This document shows positions 43,631 to 51,798 of a DNA stretch of 64,000 bases, piece after piece; within the stretch, counting starts at the first letter, position 1, and each line of letters opens with the position of its first letter. The position numbers and the translations under genes were made by a program. The notes under the pieces were generated by a model. The model was not told where the DNA came from. It saw nothing but the letters and a program-made list of their open reading frames with translations, and searched no databases. Origin of the DNA: an uncultured Paracoccaceae bacterium (GTDB lineage Bacteria > Pseudomonadota > Alphaproteobacteria > Rhodobacterales > Rhodobacteraceae); contig CAKZRP010000058.1 in the NCBI GenBank assembly GCA_937146765.1, forward strand, positions 44,932-108,931, written 5' to 3'.

Positions 43631-44674
43631 CTAGTTCGCAAAATCGGTGATGACCGCCACGCCGGGAGGCGCCGGACGGTCGAAGGCCGCGAGTTCGTCG
43701 CTGGCCTGGGAAAGGGCAATGGTCCGGGTCACAAGCGGTGCAAGGTCCACTTGACCGCCGGACATCAGGTTGAGGAGCGAGGGATAACGCCAGCTCGGCA
43801 TGCCGCGGGTCCCATGCCGGGTCAGCTGGCCGGAGTAGAGCACATCCATCGGCAAGGACATCTGTGCGTGCGCGCCGGTGGGCAGGCCGATCTGCACCAT
43901 GCGGCCCATCTTGCGCAGCGACGTCATCGCCGCACTGGTGGTGACGGGCAGCCCCAGCGCCTCGATCGCGACATCGGCACCACCGCCGGTGATCTCCTTC
44001 ACCGCCTCGGCCGCATCGGTCGTGGCGGCGTTGATCACCGCATCGGCACCGAGGGTCATCGCGTAGTCGAGCTTGTCATCCTGCACATCGACCACAATCA
44101 CCCGCGCGCCGAGGGCACGGCCAAGGATCAGCGCCGATATGCCGACGCCGCCGCCGCCAAAGATCGCCAGCCATTCGCCGGGCTTCAGCTCGGCGCGACC
44201 TGTGAGAGCCTGCCATGCGGTGGTGACCCGACAGCCAAGGGCAGCCGCGATCTCCGGTGCAAGACTGTCCGGCAGCGCGGTCAGATTGGCATCGGCAAAA
44301 GGCACCGAGATCAGCTCGGCAAAGGCGCCATCCTGGGTGAAGCCCGGCAGCGCCTGATCGGCACAGATGGTCTGCTTGCCGGCGGCGCAGTCGGGGCACT
44401 GCCCGCAGGCAAGAATGAAAGGCGCAATGACCCGGTCACCAATTTTCCAGCGGCTCACGTTGGCGCCCACCGCGACCACTTCGCCGCAGTATTCGTGGCC
44501 CGGGATCATCGGCAGCCGAACATCGCTGTCTGCCCCGCTCCAGGCGTGCCAGTCCGAGCGGCAAACGCCACAGGCCAGCACCCGCACCACCACCCCGCCC
44601 GGAACCGCATCCGGGTCCGGGACCGTCATCACCTCCAGCGGCTGACGGAGAGCGGTGAGGCGGGCTGCCCGCAT
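43631..44674 (-). CDS. Zinc-dependent alcohol dehydrogenase family protein
   Basis: A 347-residue medium-chain dehydrogenase. Catalytic zinc ligands are in ACGVCRSDWH and PGHEYCGEVVAVG, the structural zinc site is CGQCPDCAAGKQTIC, and the NAD-binding loop is GGGGVG. It oxidises an alcohol or related substrate; the specific one is unknown. Unusually it lies between purS and purQ. Its ATG at 44674 overlaps the purS stop by one base (TGATG), so it is translationally coupled. The frame continues upstream to 44731, but the ATG at 44674 begins the family sequence. Confidence 0.88.
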   Translation of the reverse strand: MRAARLTALRQPLEVMTVPDPDAVPGGVVVRVLACGVCRSDWHAWSGADSDVRLPMIPGHEYCGEVVAVGANVSRWKIGDRVIAPFILACGQCPDCAAGKQTICADQALPGFTQDGAFAELISVPFADANLTALPDSLAPEIAAALGCRVTTAWQALTGRAELKPGEWLAIFGGGGVGISALILGRALGARVIVVDVQDDKLDYAMTLGADAVINAATTDAAEAVKEITGGGADVAIEALGLPVTTSAAMTSLRKMGRMVQIGLPTGAHAQMSLPMDVLYSGQLTRHGTRGMPSWRYPSLLNLMSGGQVDLAPLVTRTIALSQASDELAAFDRPAPPGVAVITDFAN

Positions 44675-44904
44675 CAAGCCAGCTCGATCTCGTAGGATTC
44701 GATCACGGTGTTGGCGAGCAGCTTCTCGCACATGTCCTTCACGTCAGCCTCGGTGGCACCCTCGGCGAGATCGAGGTCGATCACCTTGCCCTGACGCACG
44801 CCTTCGACCTTGTCGAAGCCGAGCGCGCCAAGCGCGTGACGCACGGCCTCGCCCTGCGGATCGAGAACCCCGTTCTTCAGCATCACATGCACCCGTGCTT
44901 TCAT
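44674..44904 (-). CDS. purS: Phosphoribosylformylglycinamidine synthase subunit PurS
   Basis: A 76-residue subunit of the FGAM synthase complex with PurQ and PurL. It has the typical start KARVHVMLKNGVLDPQGEAV and the KVEGVRQGKVIDLDL region. An AAGGAAA ribosome site precedes the ATG. It follows purC by 108 bases and is coupled to the alcohol dehydrogenase gene. Confidence 0.93.
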   Translation of the reverse strand: MKARVHVMLKNGVLDPQGEAVRHALGALGFDKVEGVRQGKVIDLDLAEGATEADVKDMCEKLLANTVIESYEIELA

Positions 44905-45012
44905 CGCGTCTTTCCTTAACCTTCGTGGTGGCCGGGGCGATGGCCCCTGCCCTGTTGTGCTATTGAAAAACCCGCAGGCAAAGCGCGCGGCCTGATCCTG
45001 CGGGCGAAATCC

Positions 45013-45774
45013 TCAGTTCACCAGCTGGGGCTTGCCCGGGGCCGGCGGATTGTTGGGCATCACGCCCAGACGACGGGCCACTTCGGAATAGGCGTCGGTC
45101 AGACTGCCGAGGTCACGGCGGAACACGTCCTTATCGAGCTTCTGACCGGTCTTGATGTCCCAGAGACGGCAGCTGTCGGGGCTGATCTCGTCGGCGACAA
45201 CCAGACGCTGGAAATCGCCTTCGTAGACGCGACCGATCTCGATCTTGAAGTCGATAAGGCGGATGCCAACGGCCAGCATGACGCCGGATAGGAAGTCATT
45301 CACCCGCAGCGCGAGAGAGAGAATGTCGTCCATGTCCTGCTGGCTGGCCCAGCCAAAGGCGGCGATATGCTCCTCGGTGACCAGCGGGTCGCCAAGCGCG
45401 TCGTCCTTGTAGCAATATTCCACGATCGGGCGCGGCAGCTGGGTGCCCTCGTCGATGCCAAGGCGCTTGGAGAGCGAACCGGCGGCATAGTTGCGCACGA
45501 TGATCTCCAGCGGGATGATCTCGCAGGAGCGCACCAGCTGCTCGCGCATGTTGAGGCGCTTGAGGAAATGGGTCGGCACGCCGATCTGGCCGAGACCCAG
45601 CATGAAGAACTCGCTCAGGATGTTGTTCAGGACTCCCTTGCCCTCGATCACATCGTGCTTTGCTGCGTTGAAGGCGGTGGCGTCATCCTTGAAATACTGG
45701 ACGATGGTGCCCGGCTCGGGACCTTCGTACAGAGTTTTTGCCTTGCCTTCGTAGATTTTCTTGCGCCGCGCCAT
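45013..45774 (-). CDS. purC: Phosphoribosylaminoimidazole-succinocarboxamide synthase
   Basis: A 253-residue ATP-dependent ligase joining aspartate to CAIR in purine synthesis. The ATP site is in [13 protein letters not shown], and the family region [19 protein letters not shown] and [10 protein letters not shown] are present. I chose the ATG at 45774 because GAAAGG precedes it and the known N-terminus starts [13 protein letters not shown]; the longer frame is not similar. It is the first gene of the purine operon. Confidence 0.95.
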   Translation of the reverse strand: MARRKKIYEGKAKTLYEGPEPGTIVQYFKDDATAFNAAKHDVIEGKGVLNNILSEFFMLGLGQIGVPTHFLKRLNMREQLVRSCEIIPLEIIVRNYAAGSLSKRLGIDEGTQLPRPIVEYCYKDDALGDPLVTEEHIAAFGWASQQDMDDILSLALRVNDFLSGVMLAVGIRLIDFKIEIGRVYEGDFQRLVVADEISPDSCRLWDIKTGQKLDKDVFRRDLGSLTDAYSEVARRLGVMPNNPPAPGKPQLVN

Positions 45775-46245
45775 GGAGAGCCTTTCGGTATGAACCACCG
45801 GGAATCTGCCCCGATCCGTAGCGCCCTCATAGAACAAGGGGGCTTCTGCCGCAAGCACACCGCAGGTCAGGCCCGAGGTCGCAGCCACAAAAGCCTCGGC
45901 CTGCCCCCTTTCGGGTGTCCTCCGCGCCCCGCTGTTGCGTCAATTATACGCAATTTGCGGCATCTGACCGAATTCTCGGCTCCGCAATCCCTTTGCGTTG
46001 ACGCTTTCTTCAGGCCCCCGTCTTAGGTTGAAGAGAACGAATACGGATGTCTTCGGACGTCCGGCCTCCCGTGGTGGGACCCGGGGAACGCGGCAGCATG
46101 TGTCCAGAATGGCACGCCGCACCCGACTGATGGCACGCCAAAATCGTGACATCGCGCGGGGTGCATCTGTGATAGACTCGCAAAGCGTCCGCAAAGGCTG
46201 GACCTGAAGCGGAGCGCGCAACTGCACTTCCTAGGAGGGTAACCA
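45775..46245. promoter_or_regulatory. Divergent promoter region between purC and the ATPase inhibitor gene
   Basis: No gene is seen in these 471 bases. A candidate plus-strand promoter is TTGACG at 45998-46003 with TCTTAG 17 bases further (46021-46026). Just after it, an 8-bp stem with a TTCG loop (46044-46063) would be a stable leader hairpin. The plus-strand leader to the GTG at 46246 is about 210 bases. Riboswitch classes that I know were not recognised. Confidence 0.4.
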
Positions 46246-46563
46246 GTGACGACATTTGACGACCGGGAAAAGGCATTCGAGAACAAATTCGCGCATGACG
46301 CCGAACTGAAGTTCAAGGCAGAGGCGCGCCGCAACAAACGATTGGGGCTCTGGGCCGCAGATCTGTTGGGGCATCAGGGCGATGCGGCAGAAGCCTACGC
46401 CAAATCCGTCATCGTTGCCGACCTCGAAGTGGCGGGGGACAGCGATGTTCTGGACAAGCTGACACGAGACCTGGAGGGCAAGGTGGGACGTGCCGCCATC
46501 CGGGACAAGATGTTGGAATTCATGCGGCAGGCGGCGGAAGAACTTTCCCCCTCCACTCTCTGA
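46246..46563 (+). CDS. ATPase inhibitor subunit zeta (DUF1476)
   Basis: A 105-residue protein of the DUF1476 family, the zeta inhibitor of the F1 part of ATP synthase described in Paracoccus. It is helix-rich, with the conserved FDDREKAFENKFAHDAELKFKAEARRNKRLGLWAA start, which includes the inhibitory N-terminal segment, and a four-helix remainder. The start codon is GTG at 46246, supported by a strong AGGAGGG site 5 bases away. It is probably monocistronic, with the MprF-like gene 107 bases downstream. Confidence 0.9.
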   Translation: MTTFDDREKAFENKFAHDAELKFKAEARRNKRLGLWAADLLGHQGDAAEAYAKSVIVADLEVAGDSDVLDKLTRDLEGKVGRAAIRDKMLEFMRQAAEELSPSTL

Positions 46564-46670
46564 GACCGACAGGCCCGGCAGGCGAAGGCAGGCCCGGCCT
46601 GTCAGACCCAACCCTGTGGATGCCCCGCCCCTCGGGAAGGCGGCATCCGCGCCTTGGCCGGAAGCTCGAC

Positions 46671-48602
46671 ATGACCCCTCGCGCCGCGCGCAGACAGTTC
46701 CTCACCAATCTGCTGCGCGTGCTGGCGCCGCTTGTCATCATGACCCTTTGCCTCGTGGCACTCGCGGGTCACGCGGAACTGCCTGCCCTGTCCGAACTCA
46801 TCGCGATGACACGTCAAGTGGCGCCGCAAAACTGGATCGGGGCCCTTGGCGCAACGGTTTTGAGCTTCTGGGCCCTCGGACGCTATGACGCGGTGGCGCA
46901 TCGCCACCTGCGCACCGGCATTGCCGATCCGCTGGCCCGGCGGGCCGGCATGGCCTCCATCGCCTTTTCGCAAGCGGTCGGGTTTGGCCTTCTGTCGGGG
47001 TCCTTTTCCCGCTGGCGGTTGCTGCCACAGCTTTCGCCGCTGCAAGCCGCCCAATTGACGGGGTTTGTCGGCATCACCTTCATGTCGGCGCTCTCAGTGA
47101 TCTGCGGGCTCTCCCTCGTCCTGATCGCACCCAGCCTTGCGATGCGGGGTATCGGCTTTGGTATCCTGCTGGCGGCGGCATGTGTCGCGGTCCTGTGTTT
47201 CTTCCATCCCGAATGGCGGATCCGCGGGTTGAAACTGCGGCTGCCCTCCCTGCAGGCTATCTGCGCGCTGGCGATCTGGAGCCTGATGGACGTGGTCTTT
47301 GCCGGCATGGCCCTGTGGTTCCTTCTGCCGGAGGGCAGCGGCATCACCCTCGCCGCCCTCCTGCCCGCTTATTTTCTGGCCCTTGGCCTGGCGATCCTGT
47401 CTTCTTCGCCCGGCGGCGCGGGTCCGCTTGAACTCGCCATGCTGGCCTTGCTGCCCGGAGCCGATCCGGCCGCTCTGGTCGCGGGCCTGCTGGCCTTCCG
47501 CGCCGTCTACTATGGGCTGCCTGCAGCTTTGGCCGGCGCCCTCCTCCTGTGGCCTTCGCTGATGCGTCAGGCCTTGCCGGAAGACCAGGATCCAGAGGAC
47601 TATCTGGGCAGCGACGTGCGGGCTGCCGCCAGCCAGCCTTTCGATCGGCCTCAGTCCGAGACCGGCGTCATCCTGCAGAACGGCGGGCATGTCATGGCCT
47701 TCGGCCTCAATCAGGTCGCCATGCTCGACACGCCCCAGATCTCTGCCGTGCTGTTTGATCCGATCAGCGGCCGCCGGGGAGAGATCCCGGAGGCCCTTGC
47801 CCGCCATGCCCGCTCGCGCAATGCGGCCGCCTGCCTCTACAAGTGCAGCCCCCGTCTTGCTTTGGCCGCCCGACGTCATGGCTGGAGGGTATTGCGTATC
47901 GCACAGGAGGCGGTGGTCCATCCCCAAAGCTTCAGCGACAGTGGCTCCGACTATCGCCAGTTGCGCCGCAAGCTGCGCCATGCCCAGAAGGCGGGGCTGC
48001 GGATCGAACTGGCCTGGGGCAGCCTGCCACTGCGCCGGATGGCCGAGGTGGACGCGCTCTGGATCCGCCAACACGGGCGGGCGCGCGGCACCACCATGGG
48101 GCAGTTCGAACCGAGCTACGTGGCAATCCAGATGACCTTCCTGGCCTGGATAGACGAGCGTCTCATCGGCTTTATGACCTTTCACCGGGCAGCAGACGAA
48201 TGGTGCCTCGATCTGGTGCGTCAGCTTCCAGGCGCCCCGGACGGTACTGGCCATGCAATGGTCCGGGCCGCGATCGAGGCCGCGCGCGAGGCCGGAGTGA
48301 CACGCCTGTCGTTGGCCGCGGTGCCGGATCATCGCTTTGCCACCCGTCTCGACCGCGGGCTGCGTCAGTTCAAGGCGTGTTTCGCCCAGACCTGGGAGCC
48401 CCGATACATCGCTGCTCCGACCTGGTCGCAACTGGCCCTGTCGCTGGCGGAACTGATCCGTCTGGTCCATCGACCAGCCCGTCCCGGCCACCCGGCTGTC
48501 GACCAGACCGAGATCGGCGTCGGCGAATCCGACGCGCTGCTCCTGCAGCCCGCCTATGACAAGGCTGAGGAAAATTCTGTTGCCCTGAAGCGCTCCGCGT
48601 GA
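46671..48602 (+). CDS. MprF-like phosphatidylglycerol aminoacyl-transferase/flippase
   Basis: A 643-residue two-domain membrane enzyme. The N-terminal half (about 1-310) is the MprF flippase-type membrane domain with about eight helices, including SSSPGGAGPLELAML. The C-terminal half (about 335-610) is a DUF2156/GNAT-type domain that uses aminoacyl-tRNA, with YRQLRRKLRHAQKAGLRIE and the later ATRLDRGLRQFKACFAQTWEPRY. Related enzymes lysylate or alanylate phosphatidylglycerol and change cationic peptide resistance; here the amino acid is not known. The stop overlaps the upstream edge of the next frame, but bmt really starts at 48674. Confidence 0.82.
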   Translation: MTPRAARRQFLTNLLRVLAPLVIMTLCLVALAGHAELPALSELIAMTRQVAPQNWIGALGATVLSFWALGRYDAVAHRHLRTGIADPLARRAGMASIAFSQAVGFGLLSGSFSRWRLLPQLSPLQAAQLTGFVGITFMSALSVICGLSLVLIAPSLAMRGIGFGILLAAACVAVLCFFHPEWRIRGLKLRLPSLQAICALAIWSLMDVVFAGMALWFLLPEGSGITLAALLPAYFLALGLAILSSSPGGAGPLELAMLALLPGADPAALVAGLLAFRAVYYGLPAALAGALLLWPSLMRQALPEDQDPEDYLGSDVRAAASQPFDRPQSETGVILQNGGHVMAFGLNQVAMLDTPQISAVLFDPISGRRGEIPEALARHARSRNAAACLYKCSPRLALAARRHGWRVLRIAQEAVVHPQSFSDSGSDYRQLRRKLRHAQKAGLRIELAWGSLPLRRMAEVDALWIRQHGRARGTTMGQFEPSYVAIQMTFLAWIDERLIGFMTFHRAADEWCLDLVRQLPGAPDGTGHAMVRAAIEAAREAGVTRLSLAAVPDHRFATRLDRGLRQFKACFAQTWEPRYIAAPTWSQLALSLAELIRLVHRPARPGHPAVDQTEIGVGESDALLLQPAYDKAEENSVALKRSA

Positions 48603-48673
48603 CAGATGAACCCAATCTGGCAGGGGCCACCAACCGACGGCCTCCGCCCTGGCACAGTCAAGTGGATCCCAAG

Positions 48674-49696
48674 ATGAGCAACCGTTTCCTTGATCTCATG
48701 AACAGTCGCGACGTCCTGTTGGCGGATGGTGCCACCGGCACCAATCTGTTTGCCATGGGGCTGCAATCCGGCGACGCGCCCGAGCTTTGGAACACCGAAG
48801 AGCCCGGCAAGATCATGGCGCTCTACCAAGGATCGGTGGATGCGGGCAGCGACCTGTTCCTGACCAATAGTTTTGGGGGCACCGCCGCCCGATTGAAGCT
48901 GCATGACGCCCAGGGCCGGGTGCGCGAATTGAACCGCATCGCCGCAGAACTTGGCCGCGAGGTTGCCGACAAGTCCGAGCGCAAGATCGCGGTGGCGGGT
49001 TCCGTCGGCCCCACAGGCGAAATCATGCAGCCCGTTGGAGCCTTGTCGCATGAACTCGCTGTCGAGATGTTTCACGAGCAGGCCGACGCCCTCAAGGAAG
49101 GCGGCGTCGATGTGCTCTGGCTGGAGACCATCTCTGCGCCGGAAGAGTTTCGTGCCGCTGCGGAGGCCTTCAAGCTGGTGGACATGCCCTGGTGCGGCAC
49201 CATGAGCTTTGACACCGCCGGGCGCACGATGATGGGGGTGACCTCCGCAGCCTTGGCAAAACTTGTCGAGGACTTCGACGCGCCCCCCCTCGCCTTCGGT
49301 GCGAACTGCGGCACTGGCGCGTCTGACATCCTGCGGACCGTTCTCGGTTTCGCGGCTCAGGGGACCGAACGTCCGATCATCTCCAAAGGCAATGCCGGCA
49401 TTCCGAAATATGTGGATGGACACATTCATTACGACGGTACGCCGGAACTGATGGCCGAATACGCGGTCCTCGCACGCGACTCCGGAGCCAAGATCATCGG
49501 CGGCTGCTGCGGCACCATGCCGGATCACTTGCGCCGGATGCGCGAGGCGCTCGACAGCCGCCCGCGCGGCGAGCGTCCCTCGCTGGAGCAGATCGTCGAA
49601 ATCCTCGGCCCCTTCACCTCCGCCAGCGATGGCACCGAAGACGGCAATGAAGAAGGCGGTGACCGCCGGGGTCGGCGCGGACGCCGTCGCGGCTGA
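48674..49696 (+). CDS. bmt: Homocysteine S-methyltransferase (Bmt type, methionine synthase homocysteine subunit)
   Basis: A 340-residue zinc enzyme with the homocysteine S-methyltransferase barrel. The zinc cysteines are in FGANCGTGASD and GGCCGTMPDH. It is usually annotated betaine-homocysteine methyltransferase, but in Phaeobacter a homologue acts as the homocysteine part of a split B12-dependent methionine synthase. The corrinoid gene 1.4 kb downstream and DUF1638 support that reading. After the barrel (about residue 305) comes an acidic run and a Gly/Arg tail (RRGRRGRRRG). The ATG at 48674 is preferred; upstream frame to 48599 lies within the MprF tail. Confidence 0.85.
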   Translation: MSNRFLDLMNSRDVLLADGATGTNLFAMGLQSGDAPELWNTEEPGKIMALYQGSVDAGSDLFLTNSFGGTAARLKLHDAQGRVRELNRIAAELGREVADKSERKIAVAGSVGPTGEIMQPVGALSHELAVEMFHEQADALKEGGVDVLWLETISAPEEFRAAAEAFKLVDMPWCGTMSFDTAGRTMMGVTSAALAKLVEDFDAPPLAFGANCGTGASDILRTVLGFAAQGTERPIISKGNAGIPKYVDGHIHYDGTPELMAEYAVLARDSGAKIIGGCCGTMPDHLRRMREALDSRPRGERPSLEQIVEILGPFTSASDGTEDGNEEGGDRRGRRGRRRG

Positions 49697-49734
49697 GCGA
49701 CAGGCGCGGCACGCCCCCAATCAGACAAACCTGC

Positions 49735-49760
49735 AAAGACCGGGTCCTGCCCGGTCTTTT
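49735..49760 (+). terminator. Intrinsic terminator of bmt
   Basis: A 10-bp perfect stem (AAAGACCGGG/CCCGGTCTTT, 49735-49759) with a 5-base loop and a short T run lies 38 bases after the bmt stop. It separates bmt from the converging radical-SAM gene. Confidence 0.85.
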
Positions 49761-49797
49761 CCGTTTCGCAACAGTCCCGGCCCAGCGGCAGGCGGTG

Positions 49798-50877
49798 TCA
49801 AAACAGGCTCAACTGATCCCCCGCCTGCGCAGGCTTGGCGAAGAGGTCGCAGCGCAAGGGCGCGGCTTTCTCCGAAAGCCCAAGTCGCGCGCAGGCCAGC
49901 CGGAACCGCCGCCCGATCATCTCGGCATACTCGCCCTCGCCCCGCATCCGCTGTCCCCAGCGCGGATCATAGTCGCGCCCGCCATGCATTTCCCGCAGCC
50001 GTGCCATCACCTTCTCCGCCCGCCCCGGTTCATGGGTCTGCAACCACTCCTGCCAGAGCTCCGAGACTTCGCGCGGCAGTCGCAGCATGATCCAGCTCGC
50101 CGCATCTGCCCCGGCCTCTGCCCCCGCCGCCAGCAAGGCCTCCAGCTCGTGATCGGTCAGCCCCGGCACCAGAGGCGAGGTCATGATCCGCACCGGAATG
50201 CCGGCCTCGCTCAACCGCCGGATCACCGCCAGCCGCCGTGCGGGCACCGGCACCCGGGGCTCCATCCGCCGCGACAGATCCGCATCAAGCGTCGTCACCG
50301 AGATGCCCACCCGCACCAGCCCCCGCCGTGCCATGTCCGACAGGATATCCAGATCGCGCTCGATCAGGGTGCCCTTGGTGACAATCGCCACCGGATGGTT
50401 GAAGTCCCGCAGCACCTCCAGACAGGCGCGCATGATGCCCCAGTCGCGTTCGCAGGGCTGATAGGGATCGGTATTGGTGCCAATCGCCAGCACCGCCACC
50501 CTGTAACTCTTGGCGGAGAGCTCCTTGCGCAGCACCTCTGCCGCATTGGGGCGCGCCACCAGCCGGGTTTCGAAATCCAGCCCCGGCGACAGTCCCAGAT
50601 AGGCGTGGCTCGGACGTGCGAAACAATAGATGCAGCCATGTTCGCAGCCGCGATAGGGGTTGATCGAACGGTCGAACGGAAGATCCGGCGAGCGGTTGTA
50701 GGTGATCAGACTACGCGCGACCTCGGCGCGAATCTCTGTTGCCAGCGAGTCCGGTGGCACATCCTGATGCCAGCCATCCGCTTCGGCCACACGGGCCAGA
50801 TCGAACCGCCCTGCCGTATTGCTCAGCGCGGCCCGGGATTTGACCCGTGAAACCGTTGTTGTATGCTTGTGTTCCAT
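49798..50877 (-). CDS. PA0069-family radical SAM protein (photolyase-like, SplB-related)
   Basis: A 359-residue radical SAM protein of the PA0069/COG1533 group, related to spore photoproduct lyase. The iron-sulfur cluster motif is Cys78-x3-Cys82-x2-Cys85 (GCEHGCIYCF). Then come a TIM-barrel half (about 90-260) with ERDWGIMRACLEVL and VGISVTTLD, and a C-terminal part ending SLF. The reaction is unknown; repair of DNA photoproducts is a common guess. I chose the ATG at 50877, since the longer frame has no similarity and reaches into the promoter. A LexA-type box 25 bases upstream suggests DNA-damage control. Confidence 0.88.
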   Translation of the reverse strand: MEHKHTTTVSRVKSRAALSNTAGRFDLARVAEADGWHQDVPPDSLATEIRAEVARSLITYNRSPDLPFDRSINPYRGCEHGCIYCFARPSHAYLGLSPGLDFETRLVARPNAAEVLRKELSAKSYRVAVLAIGTNTDPYQPCERDWGIMRACLEVLRDFNHPVAIVTKGTLIERDLDILSDMARRGLVRVGISVTTLDADLSRRMEPRVPVPARRLAVIRRLSEAGIPVRIMTSPLVPGLTDHELEALLAAGAEAGADAASWIMLRLPREVSELWQEWLQTHEPGRAEKVMARLREMHGGRDYDPRWGQRMRGEGEYAEMIGRRFRLACARLGLSEKAAPLRCDLFAKPAQAGDQLSLF

Positions 50878-50901
50878 GATCCGAACTTGCCACAATGATC
50901 G

Positions 50902-50916
50902 GAACAAATAAAGAAC
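50902..50916 (-). promoter_or_regulatory. LexA (SOS) box of alphaproteobacterial type
   Basis: GAAC-N7-GAAC, read as GTTC-N7-GTTC on the minus strand, is a perfect match to the alphaproteobacterial LexA site. It lies 25 bases before the ATG of the radical-SAM gene. A divergent corrinoid gene starts 182 bases away on the other strand. Confidence 0.75.
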
Positions 50917-51098
50917 ATACACACCTCTCAGCGCGAGTTCGGGCAGGAGAACCTCGGTAAGCGGGACGCTTTGACAGCCGAGGTCGGTCTGAACCACGGG
51001 AGTGTCGCAATCAAAGCAGTCCACAGGGGCACTTCTGGCCCAAAACGGAAAAACAATGCGACCGCCCAGGGTGCGCCCTTCAGCTAAGGAAATCAGTC

Positions 51099-51797
51099 AT
51101 GTCGGAAGAAGAAGACATCATCCTCGCAGACCTCGACGACGAGGAATTGGTGCAACAGATGTTCGACGATCTCTATGACGGTCTCAAGGAAGAGATCGAA
51201 GAGGGCGTGAACATCCTGCTGGAGCGCAACTGGACTCCCTACAAGATCCTCACCGAAGCGCTGGTGGGCGGCATGACCATCGTCGGCGCCGACTTCCGCG
51301 ACGGCATCCTCTTCGTGCCCGAAGTGCTGCTGGCGGCCAATGCGATGAAGGGTGGCATGGCCATCCTGAAGCCGCTGCTGGCAGAAACCGGAGCGCCGCG
51401 CATGGGCTCGATGGTGATCGGCACCGTGAAGGGCGACATCCACGATATCGGAAAGAACCTCGTCTCGATGATGATGGAAGGTGCCGGCTTTGAAGTGGTC
51501 GACATCGGCATCAACAACCCGGTCGAGAGCTACCTCGAGGCGCTCGAAGAGCACAAGCCCGACATCCTCGGCATGTCCGCGCTGCTGACCACCACCATGC
51601 CCTACATGAAGGTCGTGATCGACACGCTGATCGAACAGGGCAAGCGCGACGACTATGTGGTGCTCGTCGGTGGCGCGCCGCTGAACGAGGAATTCGGCAA
51701 GGCGATCGGCGCCGATGCCTATTGCCGCGATGCGGCCGTTGCGGTGGAAACCGCCAAGAGCTTTGTGGCGCGCAAGCACAACGCCATGAACGCCTGA
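51099..51797 (+). CDS. Corrinoid (B12)-binding methyltransferase subunit
   Basis: A 232-residue cobalamin-binding protein. Residues 10-95 are a helical cap (MFDDLYDGLKEEIEEGVNILLERNW, GMTIVGADFRDGILFVPEVLLAANAM). Residues 103-230 are the B12-binding fold with the ligand motif Asp113-Ile-His115-Asp-Ile-Gly118. It would carry the methyl-cobalamin between methyl donor and homocysteine in a split methionine synthase. In Phaeobacter a protein of this kind is needed with the homocysteine subunit and DUF1638. The methyl-tetrahydrofolate-binding subunit is not in this window. It is preceded by AAGGA. Confidence 0.88.
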   Translation: MSEEEDIILADLDDEELVQQMFDDLYDGLKEEIEEGVNILLERNWTPYKILTEALVGGMTIVGADFRDGILFVPEVLLAANAMKGGMAILKPLLAETGAPRMGSMVIGTVKGDIHDIGKNLVSMMMEGAGFEVVDIGINNPVESYLEALEEHKPDILGMSALLTTTMPYMKVVIDTLIEQGKRDDYVVLVGGAPLNEEFGKAIGADAYCRDAAVAVETAKSFVARKHNAMNA

Positions 51798-51798
51798 T

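Noticed and set aside
41504..44695. 1063-residue open frame on the plus strand
   Set aside because: It is antisense to dctB, purQ and the alcohol dehydrogenase, has no ribosome site, and reads as Arg/His/Gly-rich shadow sequence typical of high-GC DNA.
46027..46230. Possible signal recognition particle RNA or 6S RNA upstream of the ATPase inhibitor gene
   Set aside because: The GGAA-loop pattern with conserved flanking AGCAG of the SRP RNA and the 6S layout are not present; only a local hairpin is seen.
50878..51098. Cobalamin or SAM riboswitch before the corrinoid gene
   Set aside because: No cobalamin-box consensus (GCCACTG) and no SAM-II-like core found; the position would suit one, but the sequence does not.
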